A stretch of 64,000 nt of DNA from NCBI GenBank assembly GCA_963580285.1, contig CAUZLF010000259.1:484503-548502 (forward strand). The letters are read 5' to 3'. The position numbers were made by a program, and so were the translations under genes. The notes under the pieces are model-generated. The model did no database searches. It saw only the letters and a program-made list of their open reading frames with translations, and was not told the origin of the DNA. Shown here piece after piece: positions 1 through 11,224 of this stretch; positions within the stretch are counted from its first letter, which is position 1, and each line of letters opens with the position of its first letter. This stretch comes from Lucinisca nassula (lineage: Eukaryota; Mollusca; Bivalvia; Lucinida; Lucinidae).

Positions 1-85
1 TGGGACTAATCGCCAGTACTGTAAATTGAGTCAGTAGAAGTAAAACAAAGATCAGGAATCGATACAATTAACTTACTCCACCCAT
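1..85. repeat. Left flank of a locally duplicated repeat unit
   Basis: Positions 36-85 are nearly identical to 2237-2286. In the second copy the sequence continues directly into the block beginning AAGACACCAAAGGG (2287), whereas here it is interrupted at 86 by a LINE fragment and resumes near 995. No gene is visible. Confidence 0.6.
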
Positions 86-994
86 CAGAATGAGAATCAG
101 AATTGTTACTGGTGACACGTCAAATGACATTCATACACCAGGACCTGTGATGTGGGAAGTTAGTCCCTAGCTCTAACCGAAGAGGTAAATTTAGCTACAC
201 AATCATCAGCACCTTCAGCTGTCGAAATAATCGAATCGGGAAGGGCATTCCAATCTCTAGTGGTTCTGGGGAAGAACGACTCTTTATAAATGTCAGTTCC
301 TGCGCTAAGGGTCTGAAACGCCAACGAATGGTGATTTCTACACTGTCTAGCTGGGGAAACAAGGTCATCTGTAGGAATGCTGGCAGCACCCTTTAGACCT
401 TTGTATAAAAGGATTAGCCTACTGTCTTTTCTCCTTTTCTTGAGAGACTCCCATTTTAATTTTCAAAGTATTCCAGTCATGCTCCCAGTTTCAAAGCAGT
501 AATTGCCTGTTACAAATCTAGCAGCTCTATTCTGAACTTTCTCAATTTCATCGTTAAGGACCACTCCACTGGGGTCCCAGATACAACTACCATATTCCAA
601 GATTGGGCGAACAAGACCTTTATATGCTGCCTCTTTTACATCCTGAGGGCACTGATGAAGATTTCGCCTCAGGAAACCAAGCGTTCTATTTGCCTTAGTA
701 CACGTGTTGCTAATATGAGTATTCCATCTCAAGTTGTGTGAGATTGTCACTCCAAGGTTTTTAATGGAGTCCACATTCTCGAGGACCGTTCCCTCTAATG
801 TGTAAGAAGCCTCAACTTTATTAGATCTCTTCCTAGTTATCTGCATAATATTGCATTTAACTGGCTGAAATCTCATGCCCCATTTACTTGCCCAACATAC
901 TAATCTATCTATGTCAGCCTGAAGTTTCAATGAGTCATCTGTATCTCTAATTTCCCGGTAACAAACACAGTCATCTGCGAACAGTCTTATTATC
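86..994 (-). mobile_element. 5'-truncated non-LTR retrotransposon, jockey-like reverse transcriptase 3' end
   Basis: Read on the minus strand, the open part (about 990 down to 463) starts exactly at the reverse transcriptase FADD box (LFADDCVCYRE). It continues with the usual C-terminal RT and thumb features: WASKWGMRFQPVKC, NLGVTISHNLRWNTHI, LGFLRRNL, YKGLVRPILEYGSCIWDP and IEKVQNRAARFVTG. Below 463 similarity to the same protein family continues toward about 195 (SRSSPEPLEIGMPFP, expected 'fpRT.rdWNaLP') but in broken frames, so the copy is dead. Being cut at the 5' side and complete at the 3' side is typical of target-primed insertion. A longer frame running up to 1044 starts in neighbouring repeat DNA and is not the native start. 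The family is clear; the clade (jockey/CR1 group) is less sure. Confidence 0.85.
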
Positions 995-3300
995 ATCAAA
1001 GACACCAAAGGGAAAGAAACACAAACATTAAGCGACCAGACCATAATGGAAACCTAAACAAAGGAAGGCCATAAGGACAGTTACTTTCCCACAAAATGGC
1101 CATGTGGCCATCCCAAATAAAAAGACACAAGTGATACACACAGTAAGTAACAAACAACACCATAAATAAACCGCCACAGAAGAACCGCCTTGGAACGGTC
1201 AGTGGAAATATTTCCACTGGGGGGCTTTAATCGATTTTACGTGGCCACAATCCTCGCCCTTACTTCCGTCGCGATTTAGACAAATAATTTGTTCAGCCGC
1301 ATGAAGGCCTCCTAACTCATCAGTGCAACATCTCCGTGAACACAAAAAATCAAAGAACCACAGAGGTGAGACAACGGTGAGGACTCGACAGCAAGAAACC
1401 ACTGAAATGCTGGAGCAAAAGAAAACCAACAGTTAGACTCTGATGGGCCCGACCAGAGACAGAGCATCAGGCACCAACCAACATTACCTTTAATTAGATC
1501 TCTCTAATTCTCAACAAGCCTTTACGTTGGAGCCGTCATAGAATCTGAGGCCTGACCCACCGGCGTGCAATTAAAGAGGGAAGCAAAGTTGCCAACCGTG
1601 ATTGGGTTAACTACCATGCATGCAATCTGTCTAATCTTGAAAGGGGATTGAAAAAATAATAATAATGCGTCTTGACCTGACTAATTTAATTTATTTACCT
1701 TTTTATTTTATGTTTTCACAGAGTTTTGTTTGATTGGAAGTTTAACGTCCCCGTCAACACTGTAAAGGTCATTTTGGAGTCATTGCTTCCAATTTTGTGT
1801 GACTTAGTATATAAATTTAGAAAAATACATGCCTGTAATGACTTTAGTACCCAAGTTCGTAAAATCGCTCGTCGATATATAAAGATTGAGTACAACATCA
1901 ATATTATAAAACAGACTTCATGCATGGTGGTTAACCCAATCACGGTTGGGAACTTTGCTTCCCTCTTTGATTGCACACCGATGGGTCGTGCTTTAGATTA
2001 TATGACGGTTCCAGCGTAAAAAACATAATTGGAATTTTATTTTATTTAAGTATTCTTTATGTTGGTTGGCGCCTGATGCTCCGTCTTTGGTCGGGCCCTT
2101 CGGAGTCTAACTGTTGGTTTTCTTTTGCTCCAGTAGTTCTGTTGTTGTATGCTGTCGAGTCCTAAACCTTGTTTCATCTCTGTAGTTTTTTTATTTGTAT
2201 GTTCTCGGAGATGTTACACTGATGAGTTAGGAAAGTAGAAGTAAAACAAAGATCAGGAATCGATACAATTAACTTACTCCACCCATCAAAGACACCAAAG
2301 GGAAAGAAACACAAACATTAAGCGACCAGACCATAATGGAAACCTAAACAACGGAAGGCCATAAGGACAGTTACTTTCCCACAAAATGGCCATATGGTCA
2401 TCCAAAATAAAAAGACATCAGTGATACACACAGTAAGTAACAAACAACAACATAAATAAATCGCCACAGAAGAACCGCCTTGTAACGGTCAGTGGACTGG
2501 GGGGCTTAAATCGATTTTACGTGGCCACAATCCTCGCCCTTACTTCCGTCGCGATTTAGACAAATAATTTGTTCAGTCCGCATGAAGGCCTCCTAACTCA
2601 TCAGTGCAACATCTCCGTGAACACAAATAATCAAAGAACCACAGAGGTGAGACAACGGTGAGGACTCGACAGCATGAAACCACTGAAATGCTGGAGCAAA
2701 AGAAAACTAACAGTTAGACTCCGATGGGGCCGACAAGAGACAGAGCATCAGGCACCAACCAACATTACCTTGAATTAGATCTCTCTAATTCTCAATAAGC
2801 CTTTACGTTGGAACCGTCATGGAATCTGAGGCCTGACCCACCGGCGTGCAATTAAAGAGGGAAGCAAAGTTGCCAATCGTGATTGGGTTAACTACCCTGC
2901 ATGCAGTCTGTCGTATAATATCCATGTTGCATCCAATCTTTTTATATCGAAGAATGATTTTACGAAATTGGGTGCTAAAGTCATTGCGGTTATATATTTT
3001 TCTGAATTTATATACTAAGTCACCACAAAATTAGGGTTCCGATAGACCTTGTTGCAGAAGAGATTTAAGTCCAATATTGAATTTTGAAATTAAATCAGAA
3101 TGGTGTCTATAAAATTTTGAAAAGGCTTTGCGTAGTTTATGGTACCAATAACCCTGATTAAGAAGTTTAGCCGTTAATAATAGGAAGTTTTCATGCGAAC
3201 TAAACAAAATTAGTGTATACCGCGACAGAGGTAAGGGCGAGGATTGTGGCCATGTAAAATCGATTTAAGCCCCCAGTGGAATTCTTTCCACTGACCGTTA
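995..3300. repeat. Direct and inverted repeat block with no recognised gene
   Basis: Three arms of one unit are visible. Copy 1 lies at about 995-1650, copy 2 at about 2287-2950 in the same direction, and an inverted arm at about 1915-2235. The arms share markers such as CATCAGGCACCAACCAACAT and GAGGGAAGCAAAGTTGCCAA. A further inverted portion runs 3215-3314 and resumes at 3628-3860 after a SINE insertion. Open frames in it are short and have no recognisable domain. It may be the remains of one long foldback or LTR-like element, but no protein supports that. Confidence 0.6.
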
Positions 3301-3314
3301 CAACGCGGTTCTTC

Positions 3315-3627
3315 AGGCCCCCGCCCATAGGGGCTTGGAGAAATATATGGGCTGCATGATGCTTCCACCCAGAGCTGAATCCGGCCCGCACACTAGTACT
3401 GGTAAACCGCTTAGAGGATCTAAGCCTGTCCAGGAACCACGGCGCAAGGCGGACCGTCCATGCTAATAAAGTTAAATAAACCCTATTGGTTTCATTGAGC
3501 GAGAGGGCTTGAGATGTCATTTCATCTCAATGTCGGGTAAAAGTCCCACAAAATTGGAAGCAACGTCTCCAAAATGACCTTTACAATGTTGACGGGGACG
3601 TTAAACCTCAAATCAAACAAAAACAAA
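3315..3627 (+). mobile_element. SINE-A copy, full length, 14-bp target duplication
   Basis: This is a 313-bp member of the commonest short interspersed repeat here. It starts with a GC-rich hairpin head (GGCCCCCGCCCATAGGGGC) and has internal blocks CTAGTACTGGTAAACCGCTT and GGGCTTGAGATGTCATTTCA. It ends GACGGGGACGTTAAACCTC plus a CAAA-type tail. CAACGCGGTTCTTC occurs on both sides (3301-3314 and 3628-3641), a 14-bp target duplication that fixes the ends and the polarity. Confidence 0.9.
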
Positions 3628-3884
3628 CAACGCGGTTCTTCTGTGGCGGTTTATTTATGTTGTTGTTTGTTACTACTTACTGTGTGTATCACTTGTGTAT
3701 TTTTATTTTGGATGGCCACTTGGCCATTTTGTGGGAAAGTAACTGTCCTTATGGCCATCCTTTGTTTAGGTATCCAATATGGTCTGGTCGCTTCATGTTT
3801 GTGTTTCTTTCCCTTTGGTGTCGTTGATGGGTAGAGTAAGTTAATTGTATCGATTCCTGATCTTTTTTTTACTTCTATTTTATC
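3628..3884. repeat. Inverted continuation of the 995-1190 repeat arm
   Basis: It reads as the reverse complement of 995-1190 plus 36-85, ending at GATCAGGAATCGATACAATT in inverted form near 3845-3865. No coding signal stands apart from the mirrored arms. Confidence 0.6.
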
Positions 3885-4093
3885 CGACACTGAGATGAAA
3901 TGACATCTCAAGCCATGCCGCCCAATGAAACAAATAGGGTTTATAAGCATGGACGGGCCGACTCGCACCGCATTGCATGGGCAGGCTTAGATCCTCTAAG
4001 CGGTTTACCAGTACTCGTGTGCGGGTCGGTTTCAGCTCTGCGAGGAAGCATCATGTAGCCCATCTATTTCTTCCAGCCCCGGTGGGCGGGGGC
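3885..4093 (-). mobile_element. SINE-A copy, 3' tail missing
   Basis: Minus-strand copy: it runs from the head hairpin at about 4093 (GCCCCCGCCCACCGGGGC) to the GAAATGACATCTCAAGCC block near 3897. The GTTAAACCTC tail present in other copies is absent. Confidence 0.8.
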
Positions 4094-4324
4094 TAATGTT
4101 TTCACAGAGACATATTACATCACAGAGACATATAACATGCAAGTTAAGATCAGCTATAATTAGTTAATGTTAGGAAATGTATTCAAGTAACAAACAGTGT
4201 AGCAGACTTCCTAGTATTACATTCAGACAGAGCTATATTTGACATAAAAATCTTATATCTTAAGCACCGATAGACTTGTCCAAGTCTGTTAATTAATTGT
4301 CCATTGCAGAAGTGGTTTGCAAAA

Positions 4325-4385
<61 letters not shown>

Positions 4386-4950
4386 GAATAGTACTGCCTT
4401 ATATGAAAATTTTGAAATTAACACCTACATTCAGAGATTAGGACTAAAGAGACGTTTACATATTTTCTTGTCTAAAGGGACATTCATTTGATATAAAATA
4501 AAAAGTAAAAATAGGTTAAAAATGCATATATGTAGGGCATTGGGCAAGTCTATTAAGTATTAAACACCAATCATTACCTCATAGCAGATGGCATTCAAAA
4601 ATTACTTGTCTGTTTTTCTTTTGTTTGTTTTCAGAGAACAACATAGTTTACATTTCCATAGGACTGTGTTATTGTAATGATTCTTCCACACACTTAAACC
4701 TTACATTTTCCAGGTATTTTTCCCATTTCATCTTCAAACACAGAATGTGTGTGCTCCTAAGACGGAGCTGGTTCTAACAAGATTGACTCATGAGTACCCA
4801 AATCACGAAGTGGTTTTGAGCAAGAAACCAATACTAATATAGTTAAGATGATTTTTTTCGACTTCCTTTCAAACATAATTTGTGGGTGCACAGTCAAACA
4901 TAGATTTAGGCGGTTCTTACAAACACAGAAAATATATGTTTTTGAACAAA
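4094..4950. other. Non-coding stretch with an (AG)27 microsatellite
   Basis: No gene is recognised. The landmark is a pure AG run at 4329-4382. An open frame across it is an artefact of the microsatellite. The remainder is AT-rich unique-looking DNA. Confidence 0.6.
4329..4382. repeat. (AG)n microsatellite, about 27 units
   Basis: Uninterrupted AG dinucleotides, flanked by CAAAAAACA on the left and TGAGAATAG on the right. Confidence 0.97.
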
Positions 4951-5165
4951 ACGGCCCCGCCCATCGGAGCTTGAAGAAATAGGTGGGTTGCAAAGAAACT
5001 GATATGTTCTAGAAAGGGTTATCCTTGGAAGCAAGAAATACACCACAGAACTGAAAAATATGGAGTGTACATGTTTTGTGGACCAGACTAGCTAGTTTCG
5101 GCCATTTAGACCTCATCAGTGACCCTAAAATATTTTCAAAATTCCACAATGGAATCAATGATACC
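4951..5165 (+). repeat. SINE-A head fused to a second repeat (R2)
   Basis: 4951-4996 is the SINE-A head only. From about 5003 it continues as a different repeat (GGTTATCCTTGGAAGCAAG ... GAACTGAAAAATATGGAGTG ... CTAGCTAGTTTCGGCCATTT). The same R2 repeat occurs inverted in three tandem copies at 36477-37063, and as an island inside another SINE-A at 44368-44437. Confidence 0.65.
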
Positions 5166-6334
5166 AGTTCTGAGTATTCCACACAAACTGTAATAAAATT
5201 ACAACTTTAAGACGATTTATAATTTTGTATAAAATTTCCAAATACTCCTTCCCATTTTGTACTGAATGGGATTTTCTGTCTTATACAATTAGCAAGTTTC
5301 TGCTTTAATATGCAGGGGTGTCTGAGTTATTTTTAGAAAAAGTACTGTGCCATTGTGTGTTCAAACAATAAAGTCCCTGATCATATGCATCATTCTGCAT
5401 GATCTGCTTTTACTCTGTCAAAGTCCTATATTATTTGGATTAAATATACAAGTTTTCCCGCGTCATATGAACTTAGAGAGTTAACTAGCCTGTACAGTGG
5501 TGATTCAAATGAGTTTCTGTAAGACATTTTTTGTGTTCATTTTATTTGCTTTTCTGTTCCCTGTTTGTGTTTTATTTTAGTTCGGTTTGTTAAACCCCTC
5601 CTTTATTTTCAGTTTTAGTTAGTTATAGTTATGTTCTAATACCTTGTCTTTCAATTAGTGCTATTTTATACAATTGATCTCCCTTCTGTCTGCACTTATC
5701 CTTGTCTAGTTTTCGTAATGCTGGGAACCAGCCAAACCAACATGGTCTGGGTGATTCCTTGTACATTTTTCGGGGCAAGGGTCTCCGCGCCTGTGATTAG
5801 GGAGACTAATAAGTACTTTTCACCCGAGCCATTAACACCAATACAAAACAGTTTGTCTGCCTTCTCTTCGAAGTCATGGAAGCTGTTTTTGGGTACCTCA
5901 TACACTAGTTAGTCACTGTCAGTTCATACATTTCACGTGATATCAACAAATGTGCAATATTTTACGCTTACAGCTTCTGCTGTTTTCCTTTCAGGCCTTA
6001 GGGTGAATTAATGTCAACCTTAGCATTTTCCGCTGCTGGAGGGGCCACCTCCCATAGCTAGCTGATTCGATGTGTGCACCTCCAGTAGCGAGTGAATGCA
6101 CTGCTTGTTTTTCCTAGTTTTATTTAATTTTCCTTAAACCTATTTTACACAAATCCCAATCTGCTTAACATATCTTAATCTCAACATGCATTTTATTTTC
6201 AGATATGTAAAATATTAATCTGTGATATATTTTTAACTAATGTGATATTTGTTATAACCTGTATACTTGTACAGTTCATTTTGCATGTTTGTCGACAAAA
6301 TAGCCCATGGCTAATGTTATACTGTTGTACTTTT
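5166..6334. other. Non-coding, possible LINE 3' untranslated region
   Basis: No convincing coding frame; opposing 69-84 residue frames at 5658-5912 lack domains. The stretch leads directly into a LINE-like 3' tail at 6335-6378, so part of it may be the 3' UTR of a decayed LINE. Confidence 0.35.
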
Positions 6335-6378
6335 GAAAGTCGACTCTAAATAAAGTTTCTTGTATCTTGTATCTTGTA
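6335..6378 (+). repeat. LINE-like 3' tail with TTGTATC repeats
   Basis: GACTCTAAATAAAGTTTC is followed by tandem TTGTATC units. An AATAAA signal plus a short tandem tail is the usual 3' end of many non-LTR retrotransposons. No reverse transcriptase is readable upstream. Confidence 0.45.
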
Positions 6379-7324
6379 AGACATGATTTGAATCATGGCA
6401 CACATATTTCATAATTCCTATGCGCATGATTTATAATGTTATATTACTTACATTCGATATCCCTTATCCGACTGAACAAGACAATACCTACATTTGCAAA
6501 CAGTTTAGCTCCTGATAAACCATTTGATCAGGATCTTCACTGTTCATCATGCAGTTTGTGAATTTAACGGATAGATTATATCAAGTATATAGAAAGTAGA
6601 AAAATTCAAATTTTAACTAAACATTTTTAAGAGAGCAGCAAGTTGCCAAAAATATATATCATAAAATTTGATGGTGAAAAATTTCCTGAGCATAAAAACA
6701 TGTTTTTCCTTTAATTATTTTTTCCCCTTTTTTCTGTATATACACGTGAGGTGATATACCATACCAGCAGATGTCATTTCAATAAACAGCTAGTAATTAC
6801 CTTCAATTATCATAGCCATGATATGGTCCTCATGTATTTGGTCCTCAAATTATACCCCTGGTCCTCTAGAGGACTTGGTCCCCAGTCCTCCAGTAAAATC
6901 CTCAAACTATACCTTCCCAGCGAATCCTCTGTAAACCATTTCACCCAGGATCTACCTTTATTCCATCAAAATTTACTCCCGGGTTTTACACTCCTTCGTT
7001 AGGCTAAACGAACGCACACTAAAAAAGGTAAGGGGCGTAACTCTGAAAAAGATGTAAGTCATGTTATTCGTTTTCTGATTATATGCAAAAGCTGCTTTAT
7101 CACTTTTTTCTCTACAAATATTTCTTTAGCACTGCAATGGATTTTTATTTTCCTGAAGCCTAGACACAATACCAGCTGTAGTCATGATATTCAGAATACA
7201 AGCACCCAAAGTCCAGTTTCACCCTGTTATTCTGATTCGCCCCTAAACATTTCGACCCTGATACGCTTTCTATCTCAGTGCACAGGTAGACCTGTCAAGT
7301 TTACAGAAAATCTCTAAACATGTG
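6379..7324. other. No gene or repeat recognised
   Basis: AT-rich sequence with only short, domain-free frames. A GGTCCTC-rich patch (6840-6900) is locally repetitive. Confidence 0.5.
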
Positions 7325-7800
7325 TACGGAGGGCCTTGGTGCAGTGTTAGCCCATCTGATTTGTGATCAAGAGGTTGCAGGTTCGATACGCTGACCAAAG
7401 AGTTGTGCCCTTGATTTTGTTGCTTTGATTTGAGGTTTAACGTCCCCGTCAACACTGTAAATGTCATTATTGAGACGTTGCTTCCAATTTTGTGGGACTT
7501 TTACCCGACATTGAGATGAAATGACATCTCAAGCTCTGTCCCCCAATGAAACCAATAGGGTTTATTAGCATGGACAGTCCGCCTCGCACCCCGGTTCCTG
7601 AACAGGCTTAGATCCTCTAAGCGGTTTACCAGTACTAGTGTGCGGGCCGGATTCAGCTCTGCCTGGAAGCAATATGCAGCCCATATATTTCTTCAAGCCC
7701 CTATGGGGGGGGGGGGGCTGGTTGTGCCCTTGAGCAAGGCACTTCATCCTCATTGCATAAAATAAAAGTGTACTGGCTACCACTCAAGAAATCCTGCTCG
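7325..7800 (+). mobile_element. SINE-B (tRNA-derived) copy split by a SINE-A insertion
   Basis: 7330-7414 has an A-box-like GGTGCAGTGTTAGC and a B-box-like GCAGGTTCGATAC, then GTTGTGCCCTTGA. The sequence resumes at 7721 with GTTGTGCCCTTGAGCAAGGC and runs to about 7800. A second SINE-B at 8050-8215 lacks the interruption and gives the empty-site arrangement. Confidence 0.8.
7415..7720 (-). mobile_element. SINE-A copy, full length (306 bp), 13-bp target duplication
   Basis: Bounded by GTTGTGCCCTTGA at 7402-7414 and 7721-7733. On the minus strand the element runs from a G/C-rich head (about 7720) to a CAAA-type tail (7415). It is inserted in SINE-B. Confidence 0.9.
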
Positions 7801-8049
7801 TAAGGCGCAGATGTTGAAATAAAGGGAACAAGACAATTCACCGACAAGTCAACTCACTGACAAGATTTTTGGAGACAATTAACTGACTCATTTGTATATT
7901 GCATTCATAGCCCAAATGATAAAGGAAGAAAAATTGGGTATATTGTTTTTGTGTCAGAGAGAGTGTCTGTCAGTCTGTGGGTCTGTATGTATGTATGTGT
8001 GTACATACATCCATCACGTTTCTATGGAATGGATCTCCTCTGAGACCGG

Positions 8050-8215
8050 TTAAGGTATCGCTTCAGATTTGTGATCAAGAGCTTGCGGGTTCGAGTCTCA
8101 CGCTGACCAAAGTGTTGTGTCCTTGAGCAAGGCGCTTCATCCACATTGCTTAAAAAAAAAAAAAAAAATGTACTGGTTACCACCCATGAAATCCTGCTCG
8201 TAATGCTCAGATGTG
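8050..8215 (+). mobile_element. SINE-B (tRNA-derived) copy
   Basis: Contains the B-box-like GCGGGTTCGAGTCTCACGC, then TGTGTCCTTGAGCAAGGCGC, an A-run at 8151-8168, and the TACTGGTTACCACC block shared with 7755-7785. It lies inside or beside the head of the following minisatellite element. Confidence 0.75.
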
Positions 8216-8274
8216 AGCGAGTAGCAGTAATAGGAGAAAAAAAAAAAGAGAAAAAGAAAGGTACACTTTTCAAA

Positions 8275-9425
8275 ATTTGTCGTGGATAGTACATGGGATG
8301 TAGAAGGCACTGGGCTACTTTTGGCGTGACCTTGACCTCAACATGACCCCAAGGTCAAAGGCCAAAAAGTATGATTTTGCCATATCTCATAAACTTTTGG
8401 AGTCACAATTCTGCAACTTTGGTTATTGGATGGCCTTTCAGAGGTGTAAAATTCCACTCGCCCACTCGCATTTGCGAGTAAGTTTAAAAGCAGGGCGAGT
8501 AAGGTTTTCAAAACTGACCTTACTTTTTCTTCATTTTTAGTATCTAAATTTTATCTAAATGGAATGTTTAGACGATCAGGGCGAGTAAGTTTGAGGGAAA
8601 TTTTACACCTCTGCCTTTGGAATATAGAATAAATTGGGCTACTTTTGGCCTCAACATGACCCAAAGGTCAAAGGTCAAAAAGTATGACTTTGCCATATCT
8701 TCTAAACTATTGGAGTTACACTTCTGAAACTTTGGTTATTGGATGGCCTTTGGAATATAGAATAAATTGGGCTACTTTTGGCATGACCTTAACCTCAACA
8801 TGACGAAGGTCAAAAAGTATGACTTTGCCATATCTCCTAAACTATTGGAGTTACACTTCTGAAACTTTGGTTATTGGATGGCCCTTGGAATATAGAATAT
8901 ATTGGGCTACCTTTGGTGTGACCTCAACCTCAACATGACCCCAAGGTTAAAGGTAAAAAAGTATGATTTTGCCATATCTTCTAAACTATTGGAGTTACCC
9001 TTCTGAAACTTTGGTTATTGGGTGGCCTTTGGAATATAGAATAAATTGGGATACTTTTAGTGTGACCTTGACCTCAACATGACCCAAAGGTCAAAGGTCA
9101 AAAAGTATGACTTTGCCATATCTTCTAAACTACATGTATTGGAGTTAACTTCTGAAACTTGGTTATTGGATGGCCATTGGAATATAGAATAAATTCGGAT
9201 ACTTTTGGTGGACCTCGACATAACCCCATGGTCAAAGGTCAAAATGTATGACTTTGCCATATCTTGTAAACTATAAGAGTTACACTTCTGAAACTTTGCT
9301 TATCAGTTAGAATGTGCTTTGCAACTTTTTTTTTTAACATACGTGTAGTTTTGGCTACAGTCATTAGTGTTTTTCATAGAAAAAGCGAGTATTTGCGATG
9401 GTAAACCATCGACTGTGCAATCTAG
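8275..9425 (+). mobile_element. Helitron-like minisatellite element H1 (3' end defined)
   Basis: Five or so imperfect units of about 145 bp (marker GGAATATAGAATAAATTGGG, then ACCTCAACATGACC, then TTTGCCATATCTTCTAAAC) run from about 8313 to 9300. The 3' end is a hairpin (CGATGGTAAACCATCG, 9396-9411), ten bases, then CTAG (9422-9425) followed by T. Almost the same terminus closes element H5. The 5' end is obscured by SINE-B and simple sequence around 7935-8050. Long minus-strand frames across the units follow the repeat period and are not genes. Confidence 0.65.
8439..8613. mobile_element. 175-bp MITE with 15-bp perfect inverted ends
   Basis: Starts CAGAGGTGTAAAATT and ends with its exact reverse complement (8599-8613). 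It is flanked by CCTTT on both sides (8434-8438, 8614-8618). It interrupts one minisatellite unit of H1; neighbouring units read GGATGGCCTTTGGAATA without it. CAG-type ends suggest a hAT-related family. Confidence 0.85.
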
Positions 9426-10259
9426 TTTTGAAAATAAAATAAGGAATGTAGGATAGTGTTATTAATGTTTTGCATATTTATGATAAGAGGCATATTTAAT
9501 GCTGCCAATACCCAGAGACCATTTTCAACTGCAAAGGACAACTGACATGAATAAATTTTCACATTCTCTTTTAGGGGCATAATTGAGTGTTGAAACACCC
9601 CTTGTTCAAAGCTGAAGCCTCATTTGTCCAACAATTTCAATGATTGAGAGTGCCATAAATCAACATCCTAAAAGCTACAGGTTAGCCTCAGTGAGTCTTT
9701 GAAACAGCTCACCGACAGACAAACCTGAGTGACATCAAGTCAAATTACAACCTTATTAGCTTTAATTACTTTTGATAACAAATCATATTTATCAGTCACA
9801 GGTCCCACAGGCTGATTCTCTTTGAACAAATGTGTCAGTAAATTGTCTTCAAAAAGTGTCAGTGAATTGTCTTCAGCTGTGTCAGTGAATTGTCTCCAAA
9901 AACTGTGTTGGTGAGTTGTCTTGTTGGTGAATTGTCTTGATTCCGAAATAAACACATAAATTTACTTTTTATCTGAGACTGTACAGTGTGCAACCATGAT
10001 CCATTCAAGGATATACTCCATCGACCATCATAGTAAATATAATATATCCATTCATATACATGTGTGTGACTTATGGTCCACCGCTTAAATGTGTGTACAC
10101 GTGTATTGGCTGACCTGGATTCTGATTGCAGGAAATATCCAGGGGTTGTCTCAAACATTACAACTGTGGATGCAAACATAGTCTTACTGGACGGCTCAAT
10201 GCGAAAAAAAAAAAAACGGTCACGATCAGTGTATGGTCTGATCAGATTGTGTTGATGTT
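9426..10259. other. No gene recognised
   Basis: Short frames only. 9830-9945 holds degenerate repeats of a TCAGTGAATTGTCTTC-type motif. Confidence 0.5.
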
Positions 10260-10650
10260 AAGGCTGACACGATTAATCATATAATCGATTAATCAGTCGA
10301 TAAATTCCACAAAAATGATTATCGTTTCTGATTTGCTTGTAATCGATTACTTGATAAGTACAATTTATTACTCAAAGTTATGCCTAAAATAGCTGGATGA
10401 AAGGCAAACAGTGCAGACCCTGATGAGACGCCACATTGTGCGGCGTCTCATCTGGGTCTACACAGTTTGCTCAGGCCTGTCTGTTCAAATATACATATGG
10501 TAAAGTGCAACATATGGTAAGAGTCATGCCCAGACAGAAAGCCAGACAGGTAAAATTTTGACAAAAACCTTAGCGATTACTAATCGATTATCGATTGCAA
10601 TGACAGGACTGATAATCGATTATCTTTACAGAACCGATTAGCCAGCCCTA
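10260..10650. mobile_element. MITE with ATCGATTA-rich ends
   Basis: The left end reads AAGGCTGACACGATTAATC and the right end is roughly its inverse (GAACCGATTAGCCAGCCCT). Both arms are dense in ATCGATTA. The centre (10400-10475) carries the AGACGCC...GGCGTCT hairpin core also found in the TTAA MITEs. A related but rearranged copy lies at 58524-59085. Confidence 0.7.
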
Positions 10651-10839
10651 GTTGATGTACAGACTGATCCGACTTCTAAAAATTAGGACAATGGACAAAG
10701 TTTTGGCAAACATTGAAGGCCACGACCAGATGCCTCAGTGGCCCCTTCAAGCATGCTATTTTATGTACGTGTGACAAGTACCCATTTTGTATGGGCTGAC
10801 TCATTGCTTCAGTGCCTCTTTGACCCATTTGGTACTGGA

Positions 10840-11045
10840 AACCCCAAAATGGGTACCCTGGCAAACAGTGCAGGCCCAGATCAGACGTCTCAGAACGCGG
10901 TGTCTGATCAGGGCCTACACTGTTTGTGAAAAGTTATGCCATTTTCCAAATCAGTTTTGAAAATAACACAACCTGTCACCCCTAAATTTTGCAATGGACT
11001 CCTGCTCTATATAGGAAGATTCCATTTGGTACAAAAAGGGTTAAT
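10840..11045. mobile_element. TTAA-family hairpin MITE (type 2)
   Basis: Core GGCAAACAGTGCAGGCCCAG ... CTGATCAGGGCCTACACTG forms a long hairpin (10862-10925). It is followed by the type-2 arm ending TTTGGTACAAAAAGGGTTAA. Confidence 0.7.
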
Positions 11046-11224
11046 AGCATATGCACCCTTTAAAATGAAACTGAAAAATCGATAATGTACATTTCTATGA
11101 AGATTATGCTGTTCTCATGCTAGAAATTCCCGCTTTTCAGTCTTGGCTTTTAGTATGTCACACACTGCGCTCGTGCACTAGTTGCATGAATAAAGGTGCT
11201 TTCAGCATCCACAAATGCAAATGG

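Noticed and set aside
463..1044. Complete 193-aa reverse transcriptase gene
   Set aside because: Its N-terminus lies in flanking repeat DNA, the RT begins at the FADD box, and the C-terminal part is frameshifted; it is a truncated LINE.
4297..4491. Small protein rich in RE repeats
   Set aside because: Translation of an AG microsatellite.
7600..7783. Frame with proline run at 7565-7783
   Set aside because: Lies in SINE-A plus its G-run; not coding.
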